DNA from: Rhizobiaceae bacterium
Lineage (GTDB): Bacteria; Pseudomonadota; Alphaproteobacteria; Rhizobiales; Rhizobiaceae
Length of the DNA stretch: 48,607 nt
Assembly: GCA_905339215.1 (NCBI GenBank)
Contig: CAJPFN010000086.1
Span: forward strand, 1-48,607
Direction: 5' to 3'
Shown here: positions 25,802 through 34,670 of the stretch, one piece after another
Numbering within the stretch: the stretch's first letter is position 1
Layout of the letters: each line of letters opens with the position of its first letter
Notes under the pieces: model-generated
Databases searched by the model: none
The model's input: the letters and a program-made list of their open reading frames with translations, nothing else
What the model was told of the DNA's origin: nothing
Made by a program: the position numbers and the translations under genes

Positions 25802-25940
25802 GGCTGGAGCCACAGGTAGACCAGCGCTCATTCGTTGGGAAGAAGGGGCTCCGAACATCATGAACTTGTGATCTCCACAGCATTCCGGCATTTGTGCGAC
25901 CGGGCGGGCAAGTGGTTCACGACAAAAGGCGATCCGGCGC

Positions 25941-27098
25941 ATGGCAGTTTCGATTTCTCGGCGCGGGGCTGTCGAGCCGTTTCACGCCATGGACGTCCTG
26001 GCCGAAGCGAACCGCCTGAAATCCCTCGGTCACCCGGTCATTTCCATGGCCGTCGGCCAGCCGTCCGACCCGGCGCCGGCCGCGGTGCGCGCCGCCGCGA
26101 TGCGCGCCCTTGAGGACGGTCGCATCGGCTACACCGATTCCCTCGGCATGGCGCGGCTGCGCGAAGCGATCGCCGCACACTACGGCGAGCACTACGGCAT
26201 CGATGTGCCTGCGCCGCGGGTCGTGGTCGCGACCGGTTCGTCGGCCGCCTTCAACCTCGCTTTCCTGGCGATGTTCGACCCTGGCGACCGCGTCGCCATC
26301 GCTGCGCCGGGTTATCCTGCCTATCGAAACATTCTCTCGGCGCTCGGTATCGAGGTGGTCGAGATCGGACTGCACGGGGCGGGGCACCTGACGGCGGCCC
26401 ATATCGCCGAGGCGCACCGCGTCGGACCGCTGAAGGGCGTTCTTTTCGCCAGTCCCGCCAATCCGACCGGCGCCGTCATCCCGCGCGCCGACCTCGAAGA
26501 CCTCCTCGCCACCGCCCGCGACCTGGGCATCGCAGCCATTTCCGACGAGATCTATCACCGGCTCGCCTATTCGGCGCCCGACGTGTCGGCGCTTGCCTTC
26601 GACGCCGAGTGCACGGTCATCAACTCGTTCTCGAAATACTACTGCATGACCGGATGGCGCGTCGGCTGGATGGTGGCGCCGGAGCCGCTGGTCAGGCAGA
26701 TTGAGCGGATTCAGCAGAGCCTCTACATCTCCGCGCCCGAACTGTCGCAGATCGCCGCCGTCGAGGCGTTTTCCGCGACGGCGGAACTGGAGGCGGTGAA
26801 GACCCGCTACGCGGCCAACCGCGAACTCCTGCTCGAGCGCCTTCCGGGCCTCGGCTTTCGCCTTGCCGCGCCGATGGACGGTGCGTTCTACGCCTATTGC
26901 GATGTCTCGGCGCTGACCAACGACAGCATGGATTTTGCCCGCCGCATCCTGGCCGAGGCGCATGTCGCGGTCACGCCGGGGCGGGATTTCGATCCCGTCG
27001 AAGGCCACCGCCACCTGCGACTGTCCTATGCCGGACATCCTCGCGAAATCGCCACCGCCGTCGAGCGGATCGGCCGCTGGCTGGGCGGACGAAGCTGA
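25941..27098 (+). CDS. PLP-dependent aminotransferase, class I/II
   Basis: This is a 385-residue fold-type I aminotransferase. It shows Asn174 in ANPTG, Asp202 in SDEIY, the PLP-binding Lys232 in SFSKYYCMTGWRVGW and the substrate-carboxylate Arg near LRLSYAG. It is cytoplasmic. The amino donor and acceptor cannot be read from sequence; the closest resemblance is to aspartate/aromatic aminotransferase-like enzymes. It is divergent from the M48 gene, and a bidirectional terminator separates it from rne. Confidence 0.92.
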   Translation: MAVSISRRGAVEPFHAMDVLAEANRLKSLGHPVISMAVGQPSDPAPAAVRAAAMRALEDGRIGYTDSLGMARLREAIAAHYGEHYGIDVPAPRVVVATGSSAAFNLAFLAMFDPGDRVAIAAPGYPAYRNILSALGIEVVEIGLHGAGHLTAAHIAEAHRVGPLKGVLFASPANPTGAVIPRADLEDLLATARDLGIAAISDEIYHRLAYSAPDVSALAFDAECTVINSFSKYYCMTGWRVGWMVAPEPLVRQIERIQQSLYISAPELSQIAAVEAFSATAELEAVKTRYAANRELLLERLPGLGFRLAAPMDGAFYAYCDVSALTNDSMDFARRILAEAHVAVTPGRDFDPVEGHRHLRLSYAGHPREIATAVERIGRWLGGRS

Positions 27099-27104
27099 CG
27101 CGCG

Positions 27105-27134
27105 AATAAAAAAACCGGGGACTTGCCCCGGTTT
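27105..27134. terminator. bidirectional Rho-independent terminator between the aminotransferase gene and rne
   Basis: AAACCGGGG (27112-27120), an ACTTG loop and CCCCGGTTT (27126-27134) form a 9-bp stem. On the minus strand a run of seven T follows, so it ends rne strongly. On the plus strand TTTCTTC gives weaker termination for the aminotransferase gene. Confidence 0.9.
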
Positions 27135-27156
27135 CTTCAAGTAATTCTTGCGGGTC

Positions 27157-30024
27157 TCAGAAGAAACCCTTCTTCTGCCACCAGCCGGCCTTCTTCGGCT
27201 TCTGATCGGCGTCGGGTGCGGAGGAGATCAGGACGGGCTCCGACGGTACGTCTTCCACAGGCCGCCGACGCGAAGGACGGGCGGGGGCTGCGTCCGCCGG
27301 GGCGGGCACGACCGCTTCTTCCACGGCCGCGGGGGCCTCGACCGCGGCGGCGACGTCCACGGTCGGCGCCTCGCTCGATGCGGCTTCGGCTGCCGGCGTC
27401 TCGGCGGCTGCGGCCTCTTCCTTCTTCGCCTTGGTGCTGCGGCGGGTCCGCTTCGGCTTGGCGGGTGCAGCTTCCTCGATCGGCTCGGTCGCCGGTACGA
27501 CGGCGACCGCCGTCGCCTCGGCGGCAGCTTCGGTCGCGGATTCGGCCACAACCTCTTCAGCCGCGGCTTCGCCGGCCTCGCTACCTTCCTCGTCGCGGTT
27601 GCGGCGTCCGCCGCGCTTGCCCCGGCGGCGCTTCTTGCGCTCGCCTTCGGCGGCGGCCGCCGCGGCGGTTGCCGCTTCCGGCTCCGCGGCTTCCTCGTCG
27701 CCCTCGTCTTCGGCGTCCACGTCCGGCTCCTGGGCCGATCCGGTCGCGGGCGCCGCCGCGATCTGATCTCGGTCACGATCCCGGTCACGGCCGCCGCGCC
27801 GCCTGCGGCGACGGCGCTTGCGCTGGTCGCGTCCGCTTTCGGCTTCGCCGGCGCGGGTCGATTCGGCGGGCGCCGCGGCGGCTTCGGCTTCCTCGGCCTC
27901 CTCCTCCTCGACGACATCCTCCTCGATGCTCTCGGCCTCGACATAGCCGACCGGCATCGGCCGTGTTTCTGGCATGCCCACCGGCTTCTCGGCGACGGCG
28001 CCGCGGAAGATGGCGAAATGCTGCGCGCCAAGCGTCTCGTCGGCCTCGAGCGAGATGGTCAGGCCGAAGCGCCGCTCCAGTTCGACCAGGTTCGAGCGCT
28101 TGTGGTTGAGCACGTAGAGCGCGGTGGCCGTCGGCGTCCGCACCGTGATGTGGTGGCGCGAGTCCTTGAGCAGGAATTCCTCGATGGCGCGGATCACCAT
28201 CAGGGCAACCGACGAATCGGAGCGTACATGGCCCGTGCCGCCGCAATGCGGACAGGGTTTCATCGTCGATTCGAGCACGCTGGCGCGGATGCGCTGGCGC
28301 GACATCTCCAGAAGGCCGAAATGCGAGATGCGGCCGACCTGGATGCGGGCGCGGTCGTTCTTGAGATGGTCCTTAAGCCGCTTCTCGACTGACCGGTTGT
28401 TGCGGTTCTCCTCCATGTCGATGAAGTCGATGACGATCAGGCCGGCGAGGTCGCGAAGGCGCAACTGGCGGGCGACCTCTTCGGCCGCCTCCAGATTGGT
28501 CTGCAGCGCGGTATCCTCGATCGAGTGCTCCTTGGTCGAGCGGCCGGAGTTGACGTCGATCGAGACCAGCGCCTCGGTCTGGTTGATGATGATGTAGCCG
28601 CCCGACTTCAGCGTCACCTGCGGCTGCAGCATGCGGTCGAGCTGCGCCTCGATGCCGTTGCGGGCGAAGATCGGAACCGTGTCGCGATAGGGCTGCACGA
28701 CCTTGGCATGGCTGGGCATCAGCATGCGCATGAAGTCCTTGGCCTCGCGATAGCCGTCCTCGCCGGCGACCAGGATTTCGTCGATGTCCTTGTTATAGAG
28801 GTCGCGCACGGAACGCTTGATCAGCGAACCTTCCTCGTAGACGAGGGCAGGGGCTGTCGACTGCAGGGTCAGCGTGCGCACCGTCTCCCACATCCGCATC
28901 AGGTATTCATAGTCGCGCTTGATCTCGGCCTTGGTGCGGCTTTCGCCGGCCGTGCGCAGGATGACGCCCATGCCCTCCGGAACGTCGAGGTCCTGGACGA
29001 CCTCCTTCAGGCGCTTGCGGTCCTGGGCGTTGGTGATCTTGCGCGAAATGCCGCCGCCGCGGGCGGTGTTGGGCATAAGCACGGAATAGCGGCCGGCGAG
29101 CGACAGGTAGGTGGTCAGCGCGGCGCCCTTGTTGCCGCGCTCCTCCTTGACGACCTGGACCAGCAGGATTTGCCGACGCTTGATGACTTCCTGGATCTTG
29201 TAGTTGCGCCGCATGGGACGGCGCCGCTCGCGCGCTTCCTCGAGCGCGTCTTCCGCCCCGACGGATTCGACGCCACTGTCCTCGTCGCCCGAACCGCTGA
29301 TCTCCTCGACGGTGCCGCGATCTTCGCCGGCCGGAGCCGGCTCGGAGATCGTATCCGCGTCGATTTCGGCGGCGATGGACGATGGCCCGCGGCTGTCGTC
29401 TTCGTCCGTCTGCGTGGTCGCGACGTTCTCGACGCCCGCTTCCTCGCCGCCGGCGAAGGCGTTCTCGACGCCGCCTTCATCGCCGACGTCTGCGCCTTCG
29501 ATGAAGGCGGCACCGGCCTCTACCGTTTCGGCCAAGGGATCCGCGGGTATCAGTTCTTCCGCATCCCCCGCGTCGGAGATCTCGTCGTCGGCGCGGGACG
29601 CCGTTTCGCCCGCCGCCGCCTGCTGCAGGTCGCTGCCCCGCCTCTCCTGGTCGCGATTGCGCCCGCGCCGGCGGCGACGTCCGCGACCGCGGTCGCGGCG
29701 CTCGTCGTCCTCGTCCTCGTCATCCTCGGAATTGGCCGCCTCGGCATCCGCCCTGAGCAACGCCTGACGGTCGGCCACCGGGATCTGGTAATAGTCGGGA
29801 TGGATTTCACTGAAGGCGAGGAAGCCGTGGCGGTTGCCGCCATATTCGACGAAAGCCGCCTGGAGCGACGGTTCGACCCGCGTCACGCGGGCGAGGTAGA
29901 TGTTTCCCTTGAGCTGTTTCTTGTCCTGGGATTCGAAGTCGAATTCTTCGATGCGGTTACCGCGGACGACGACGACGCGTGTTTCCTCCGGGTGGGAGGC
30001 GTCTATAAGCATTTTGTTGGGCAT
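27157..30024 (-). CDS. rne: ribonuclease E
   Basis: RNase E starts mRNA decay and processes rRNA and tRNA. The 955-residue protein has an S1 domain (about residues 35-90 resuming at about 270-310) split by an insertion of about 180 residues rich in Asp, Glu and Arg, as in other alphaproteobacteria. The DNase I-like catalytic part has Asp490 (VSIDVNSG) and Asp533 (VIDFIDM), and the zinc-link is CPHCGGTG (591-598). A long Ala/Glu/Arg low-complexity tail ends in GWWQKKGFF. A GWW motif at this place binds PNPase in Caulobacter. The ATG at 30024 follows GGGGAGA; the upstream frame extension is leader. Confidence 0.96.
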   Translation of the reverse strand: MPNKMLIDASHPEETRVVVVRGNRIEEFDFESQDKKQLKGNIYLARVTRVEPSLQAAFVEYGGNRHGFLAFSEIHPDYYQIPVADRQALLRADAEAANSEDDEDEDDERRDRGRGRRRRRGRNRDQERRGSDLQQAAAGETASRADDEISDAGDAEELIPADPLAETVEAGAAFIEGADVGDEGGVENAFAGGEEAGVENVATTQTDEDDSRGPSSIAAEIDADTISEPAPAGEDRGTVEEISGSGDEDSGVESVGAEDALEEARERRRPMRRNYKIQEVIKRRQILLVQVVKEERGNKGAALTTYLSLAGRYSVLMPNTARGGGISRKITNAQDRKRLKEVVQDLDVPEGMGVILRTAGESRTKAEIKRDYEYLMRMWETVRTLTLQSTAPALVYEEGSLIKRSVRDLYNKDIDEILVAGEDGYREAKDFMRMLMPSHAKVVQPYRDTVPIFARNGIEAQLDRMLQPQVTLKSGGYIIINQTEALVSIDVNSGRSTKEHSIEDTALQTNLEAAEEVARQLRLRDLAGLIVIDFIDMEENRNNRSVEKRLKDHLKNDRARIQVGRISHFGLLEMSRQRIRASVLESTMKPCPHCGGTGHVRSDSSVALMVIRAIEEFLLKDSRHHITVRTPTATALYVLNHKRSNLVELERRFGLTISLEADETLGAQHFAIFRGAVAEKPVGMPETRPMPVGYVEAESIEEDVVEEEEAEEAEAAAAPAESTRAGEAESGRDQRKRRRRRRRGGRDRDRDRDQIAAAPATGSAQEPDVDAEDEGDEEAAEPEAATAAAAAAEGERKKRRRGKRGGRRNRDEEGSEAGEAAAEEVVAESATEAAAEATAVAVVPATEPIEEAAPAKPKRTRRSTKAKKEEAAAAETPAAEAASSEAPTVDVAAAVEAPAAVEEAVVPAPADAAPARPSRRRPVEDVPSEPVLISSAPDADQKPKKAGWWQKKGFF

Positions 30025-30603
30025 TATCTGTCTCCCCGGCAGCCGCGCGTCGGGATTCGGGAGCATGAATGCCCCTTCCTGAATCCGCCCGTTCGGCCTT
30101 GCCGGATAAATTGAAGTCCGCCGATAGCGGGCGTGACGCAACGGAGGAGCCGGCCGGCGCCGTCATGGCGCGGGTTTTCCCGTCTCGTTCCTTCGCTGCA
30201 GCTAACGCCATCGCAGTTCCTGCGGAACCATTTGAACCAAGGTCCGGAAACCGGACCCGCTGATTTGCTCGCAATGAGCCGGCACGAGACAGGCTGTCTC
30301 GGCCGTTTTCGAACGTCAGGGCGTCCGCGTCACCGGAAGCTCTGAAGAATCCTGTCGGAACCACTCTTGTCCCGGATACGCCAGGACCTCAACGACCTTG
30401 AACAATTTCAGGTGAGGCGGCCGGTCGTTACCGGGCATTGCAGTGGTCCAGTGCCGCTTTTATGATCTGCCGGAAGCCAAGGCAACCCCTCGCTTCCTCC
30501 GCTCCGGATGGCAGGGCTGACGTCGGTCCGGGGCGGAAAGGCTTGCTTAACCATGTGACGCTACGAATCGTTAATCGGCCGAGCGGCGAGCGGAGCGGGC
30601 GTT
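30025..30603. other. 579-bp divergent region between rne and the amidase gene
   Basis: No gene is evident. On the minus side it should hold the rne promoter and a leader with three consecutive short hairpins: GTTCC/GGAAC (30216-30228), GGTCCGG/CCGGACC with a 3-base loop (30241-30257) and GAGACA/TGTCTC (30286-30300). On the plus side a TTAACCAT box (30547-30554) stands about 50 bp before the first possible amidase start. Short open frames crossing it lack coding character. Confidence 0.6.
30547..30554 (+). promoter_or_regulatory. CtrA-type half site (TTAACCAT) before the amidase gene
   Basis: This is an exact match to the 8-base CtrA motif described in alphaproteobacteria, placed 50-90 bp before the candidate starts. 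The motif is short, so chance is possible. Control of a septum-splitting amidase by a cell-cycle regulator would make sense. Confidence 0.4.
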
Positions 30604-30642
30604 TTGCGTTTATACGGGTTCGGTGGACAGGCGGAGCGGGTC

Positions 30643-31884
30643 GTGGATCGTCACGAAATTGCAGGATTCCGCGCGTTTTACCGCATTCTGCGGGCGTTTT
30701 GCCGCGTTCTGCCCTTGGCGACGCTGTTTGTGACGGCATTGGCGCATGCCGGTCCGCATGCCGTGACTGCGGAAGCGTTCAAGCTCGCTGGCGATGCGAC
30801 GCGCATGCGTTTCGTTCTCCAGTTCGACGCCGAGCCGGAGCCGAAATGGTTCCTGCTGCGGGGGCCTCACAGATTGGTGATCGATTTGCCGGATACAGGT
30901 CTTTCCCTGGACACGGCGGATCTCAAGCCGCGCGGCCTGATTTCCAACGTGCGCTACGGCAACATCGAAGCGGGCGTTTCGCGGCTGATTCTCACCGCGA
31001 AGGGTCCGTTCGAGCTGGAGCGCGTCGACGTGATCGCCAACGAAGCCAGCCCCGGATACCGCATGGTGGTCGACATCGTGTCGTCGTCCGATGCGGCGTT
31101 CGACGCAGCACTGGCGATCCAGGCGGAAACGACCGGCTCGACCAGCACGCCAAAAGGCGACCGGGTCGGCAAGACGGCACCTCGGGACGGCAAGCGCTTC
31201 ACGGTCGTGCTCGACCCGGGTCACGGCGGCATCGACGGCGGGGCGGAAGGGGTCAATGGAACCGTCGAAAAGGCGATCACCCTGTCATTTGCCCTCGAAC
31301 TCAAATCGGCCCTGGAGGCGTCGGGTTCCTATGACGTCTACATGACGCGCGAGACGGACGTCTTTCTCCGCCTCGACGAGAGGGTGCGCATCGCCCGCTC
31401 GCACGAGGCCGATCTTTTGATCTCGATCCACGCCGATACGATCCGCCTGAAGAATATCCGCGGTGCGACCGTCTATACGGTGTCGGAAAAGGCGTCGGAC
31501 GCGGAGGCGGAAGCCACCGCCGACCGCGAGAACCTCTCCGACCAGCTCGCCGGCATCGAGATCGTCGAAGAAAACCACCAGGTCGCCGACATCCTTGTCG
31601 ACCTGATCCGCCGCGAGACGCACTCCTTCTCGATCCGCTTCGCCCGTTCGCTCGTCGGGGCGCTTTCCGGCAGCATCGAGTTGATCAACAATCCGCACCG
31701 TTCCGCCGGCTTCCGCGTCCTCAAGGCACCGGATGTGCCGTCCGTGCTCGTCGAACTCGGCTACCTGTCGAACCCCAAGGACGAGGAGCAGCTTCTCAAC
31801 GGCGAATGGCGGCGCAAGGCCATCGGCAGCATTTCCACAGCCGTTGGCCTGTTCGCCGAAGCCAAGCTCGGTGCGGGCGGGTGA
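30643..31884 (+). CDS. N-acetylmuramoyl-L-alanine amidase, AmiC-like
   Basis: The enzyme cuts the amide bond between N-acetylmuramic acid and the stem peptide, as needed to separate daughter cells. After a signal peptide (core VLPLATLFVTALAHA) comes an N-terminal AMIN domain (about 110 residues, FVLQFDAEPEPKWFLL) and a C-terminal Amidase_3 domain. Its zinc ligands are His and Glu in VLDPGHGGIDGGAEG and GTVEKAI, His in SIHAD, and the catalytic Glu in VLVELGYLSN. The start is uncertain: I chose the GTG at 30643; a TTG at 30604 is in frame. PBP1a follows 212 bp downstream. Confidence 0.9.
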   Translation: MDRHEIAGFRAFYRILRAFCRVLPLATLFVTALAHAGPHAVTAEAFKLAGDATRMRFVLQFDAEPEPKWFLLRGPHRLVIDLPDTGLSLDTADLKPRGLISNVRYGNIEAGVSRLILTAKGPFELERVDVIANEASPGYRMVVDIVSSSDAAFDAALAIQAETTGSTSTPKGDRVGKTAPRDGKRFTVVLDPGHGGIDGGAEGVNGTVEKAITLSFALELKSALEASGSYDVYMTRETDVFLRLDERVRIARSHEADLLISIHADTIRLKNIRGATVYTVSEKASDAEAEATADRENLSDQLAGIEIVEENHQVADILVDLIRRETHSFSIRFARSLVGALSGSIELINNPHRSAGFRVLKAPDVPSVLVELGYLSNPKDEEQLLNGEWRRKAIGSISTAVGLFAEAKLGAGG

Positions 31885-32096
31885 GATGGATGGAAGGTCT
31901 TTGCCGGCGTCGCCATCGTTGCATTGCCGACACGGCGGGCCTGCAGCGGTCGGCGATGTGACCTTGGCCGCGGTCCTGCCGTATTTTGCCCACATCGGCA
32001 CGACAAGAGTTGACGGAGTCAAGCTGTCGCCGCTACGGCGCGCATCAGCTGCAGCATCCGCATTCCAAGCGGACGAGGGCTGGGACTGGAGCGGGA

Positions 32097-34553
32097 ATGA
32101 TACGTCTCATCGGATACTTCTTCGGCGTGGGCGTGATGCTGGCGCTCGTCGCTGCGGCAGGCGTGGGCATCTACATCAGCGCGCTGACCAAGGATCTGCC
32201 TGACTACGAGGTGCTGGCGAAGTACGAACCGCCGGTGACGACCCGCGTCCATGCGGGCGACGGGTCTCTTATGGGCGAGTTCGCGCGCGAGCGGCGGCTC
32301 TTCCTGCCGATCCAGGCCGTACCCGACCGCGTCAAGGCGGCGTTCCTCTCGGCCGAGGACAAGAATTTCTACACGCACCCGGGCATCGACGTGACCGGCC
32401 TCGTCCGCGCCATCGTCACCAATTTCCAGAACCTCGGCTCCGGCCGGCGGCCGGTCGGCGCCTCGACGATCACGCAGCAGGTCGCCAAGAACTTCCTGCT
32501 CAGCTCGAGCCAGACCTACGACCGCAAGATCCGCGAGATGATCCTCGCCTTCCGCATCGAACAGGCCTATTCGAAAGACCGGATCCTCGAACTCTACATG
32601 AACGAGATCTTCTTCGGTCTCGGCGCCTACGGCATCGCCGGCGCGGCGCTCACCTATTTCGACAAGTCGGTCAACGAGCTGACGGTGGCCGAGGCGGCTT
32701 ACATGGCGGCCCTGCCGAAAGGCCCGTCGAACTATCATCCGTTCAAGCACACCGACCGGGCCGTCGAGCGGCGCAACTGGGTCATCGACCAGATGGTCGA
32801 GAACGGCTACGTCGAGCGCGCCGAGGGCGAAAAGGCCAAGGCCGAGCCGCTGGGCGTCTCGCCGCGCCGCAAGGGCACCTACCTGTTCGCCGGCGAGTAC
32901 TTCACCGAGGAGGTGCGGCGCGAGATCATCGCCCGCTATGGCGAGGACGCCCTCTACGAAGGCGGCCTGTCGGTGCGCACCACGCTCGATCCGCAACTCC
33001 AGCTGTACGCGCGCAAGGCGTTGCAGAACGGCCTGATGAAGTTCGACCGCCTGCGCGGCTACCGCGGCCCGCGCGAAAAGATCGACATCTCGGGCGACTG
33101 GGGCGAAGCCCTCGCCAAGGTCAAGTCTCTCGACGACGTGCCGGAATGGCGGCTGGCCGTCGTCCTCGAAAGCACCAAGGACAGCGTCTCGGTCGGCCTC
33201 CAGCCGCGGCGCGAGATTTCCGGGGCGCTCGAGGCGGCGCGCGAGACCGCCACCCTCTCCGAGGACGGGATGAACTGGGCGTTGCGCTATGTCTCCAACG
33301 GCAAGCGCGTCAAGGCTTCGTCGCCTGAGGAGGTCCTCATTCCAGGCGACGTCGTTTTCGTCGAGAAGGCCGCGGACGGCGAGGGCATCTACGACCTGCG
33401 CCAGATACCCGAAGTGTCCGGCGGCATGGTGGCGATGGATCCGCATACGGGTCGCGTGCTCGCCATGGTCGGCGGATTCTCCTATTCCGATTCTGAGTTC
33501 AACCGGGCGACGCAGGCGAAGCGCCAGCCTGGGTCCTCCTTCAAGCCGATCGTCTACGCCGCCGCGCTCGACAACGGCTACACGCCGGCGTCGGTGATCA
33601 TGGACGGTCCGATCACGATCAAGATCGGCAACTCGACCTGGACGCCGAAGAACTACGACGGCAAGGCCGCAGGCCCGTCGACGCTGCGCAACGGCATCGA
33701 GCGCTCGCGCAACCTGATGACGGTCCGCCTGGCCAACGACATGGGCATGAAACTGGTCGCCGAATATGCCGAGCGGTTCGGCGTCTACGACAAGATGGCG
33801 CCGCACATCGCGATGTCGCTGGGCTCCGGCGAAACCACGGTGATGCGCATGGTTTCCGCCTATGCGGTGATGGCCAATGGCGGCAGGCAGATAAAGCCGT
33901 CGCTGATCGACCGTATCCAGGACCGCTACGGCAAGACGGTGTTCAAGCACGACGAGCGCTCGTGCGAAGGTTGCGTCGCCAAGGACTGGATGGACCAGCC
34001 CGAGCCCGAACTGATCGACAATGCCGAGCAGGTTCTCGATCCGATGACCGCCTACCAGATCACCTCGATGATGGAAGGCGTCGTCACGCGCGGAACCGCC
34101 ACCACGGTCGCCGAACTCGGCCGCCCGATCGCCGGAAAGACCGGAACGACGAACGACGAGAAGGACACGTGGTTCATCGGATATACGCCCAACCTCGTCG
34201 TCGGGCTCTATCTCGGCTACGACAAGCCCCAGGGTCTCGGCAAGGGATCGACCGGCGGTGGCCTCGCCGCGCCGATCTTCAAGGAGTTCATGGCGGAAGC
34301 GCTGAAGGACAAGCCGATCGTCGACTTCCAGGTGCCCGAAGGCATGAAGCTGATCGCCATCAACCGCAAGACCGGAATGCAGGCCGCCGAAGGCGAGGGC
34401 GGCACCATCATGGAGGCGTTCAAGCCCGGAACCGGACCGGCCGACAGCTACTGGGTGATCGGCATGAGCGAGGACGGCTCGAACGGCTTTGGCGAGGCGC
34501 TCTCGCCGCAGGCCAACAAGGCGATCCAGAGCGGCGGCGGCGGGCTCTACTGA
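32097..34553 (+). CDS. mrcA: penicillin-binding protein 1A (bifunctional transglycosylase/transpeptidase)
   Basis: This class A PBP polymerises and cross-links peptidoglycan. The 818-residue protein has one N-terminal membrane helix (about 6-28). A GT51 domain follows, with catalytic Glu87 in SAEDKNFYTHPG, plus STITQQVAKN and ILELYMNEIFFG. An OB-like domain comes next, and then the transpeptidase domain with Ser480-x-x-Lys483 (GSSFKP), SRN and Lys681-Thr-Gly (GKTGTTND). The ATG at 32097 follows GGAGCGGGA. The 212 bp before it hold nothing I recognise except presumed promoter. prfB follows, 117 bp downstream. Confidence 0.96.
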   Translation: MIRLIGYFFGVGVMLALVAAAGVGIYISALTKDLPDYEVLAKYEPPVTTRVHAGDGSLMGEFARERRLFLPIQAVPDRVKAAFLSAEDKNFYTHPGIDVTGLVRAIVTNFQNLGSGRRPVGASTITQQVAKNFLLSSSQTYDRKIREMILAFRIEQAYSKDRILELYMNEIFFGLGAYGIAGAALTYFDKSVNELTVAEAAYMAALPKGPSNYHPFKHTDRAVERRNWVIDQMVENGYVERAEGEKAKAEPLGVSPRRKGTYLFAGEYFTEEVRREIIARYGEDALYEGGLSVRTTLDPQLQLYARKALQNGLMKFDRLRGYRGPREKIDISGDWGEALAKVKSLDDVPEWRLAVVLESTKDSVSVGLQPRREISGALEAARETATLSEDGMNWALRYVSNGKRVKASSPEEVLIPGDVVFVEKAADGEGIYDLRQIPEVSGGMVAMDPHTGRVLAMVGGFSYSDSEFNRATQAKRQPGSSFKPIVYAAALDNGYTPASVIMDGPITIKIGNSTWTPKNYDGKAAGPSTLRNGIERSRNLMTVRLANDMGMKLVAEYAERFGVYDKMAPHIAMSLGSGETTVMRMVSAYAVMANGGRQIKPSLIDRIQDRYGKTVFKHDERSCEGCVAKDWMDQPEPELIDNAEQVLDPMTAYQITSMMEGVVTRGTATTVAELGRPIAGKTGTTNDEKDTWFIGYTPNLVVGLYLGYDKPQGLGKGSTGGGLAAPIFKEFMAEALKDKPIVDFQVPEGMKLIAINRKTGMQAAEGEGGTIMEAFKPGTGPADSYWVIGMSEDGSNGFGEALSPQANKAIQSGGGGLY

Positions 34554-34670
34554 CCGCCGCGCCGGTGGCCGGTTCCGTCACGCCGCCATTTTCCTTTACA
34601 CACCGCTGGGGCCTCCCTATGTTCCGCGCCGATTCAATCCGGCATGCCCGGTAGCGGGAAGACAGCATTC

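Noticed and set aside
27157-29000. Repeated Ala/Glu/Arg coding stretches as DNA repeats
   Set aside because: They are the low-complexity tail of RNase E and not tandem DNA repeats or CRISPR units.
28525-30114. Plus-strand open frame of 529 codons across rne
   Set aside because: It is the complement of a strongly conserved RNase E gene and has repetitive Asp/Val/Gly composition without a domain.
32019-33950. Minus-strand open frame of 643 codons opposite PBP1a
   Set aside because: Shadow of mrcA: His/Arg/Asp-rich and without recognisable motifs; GC-rich codon use opens the antisense frame.
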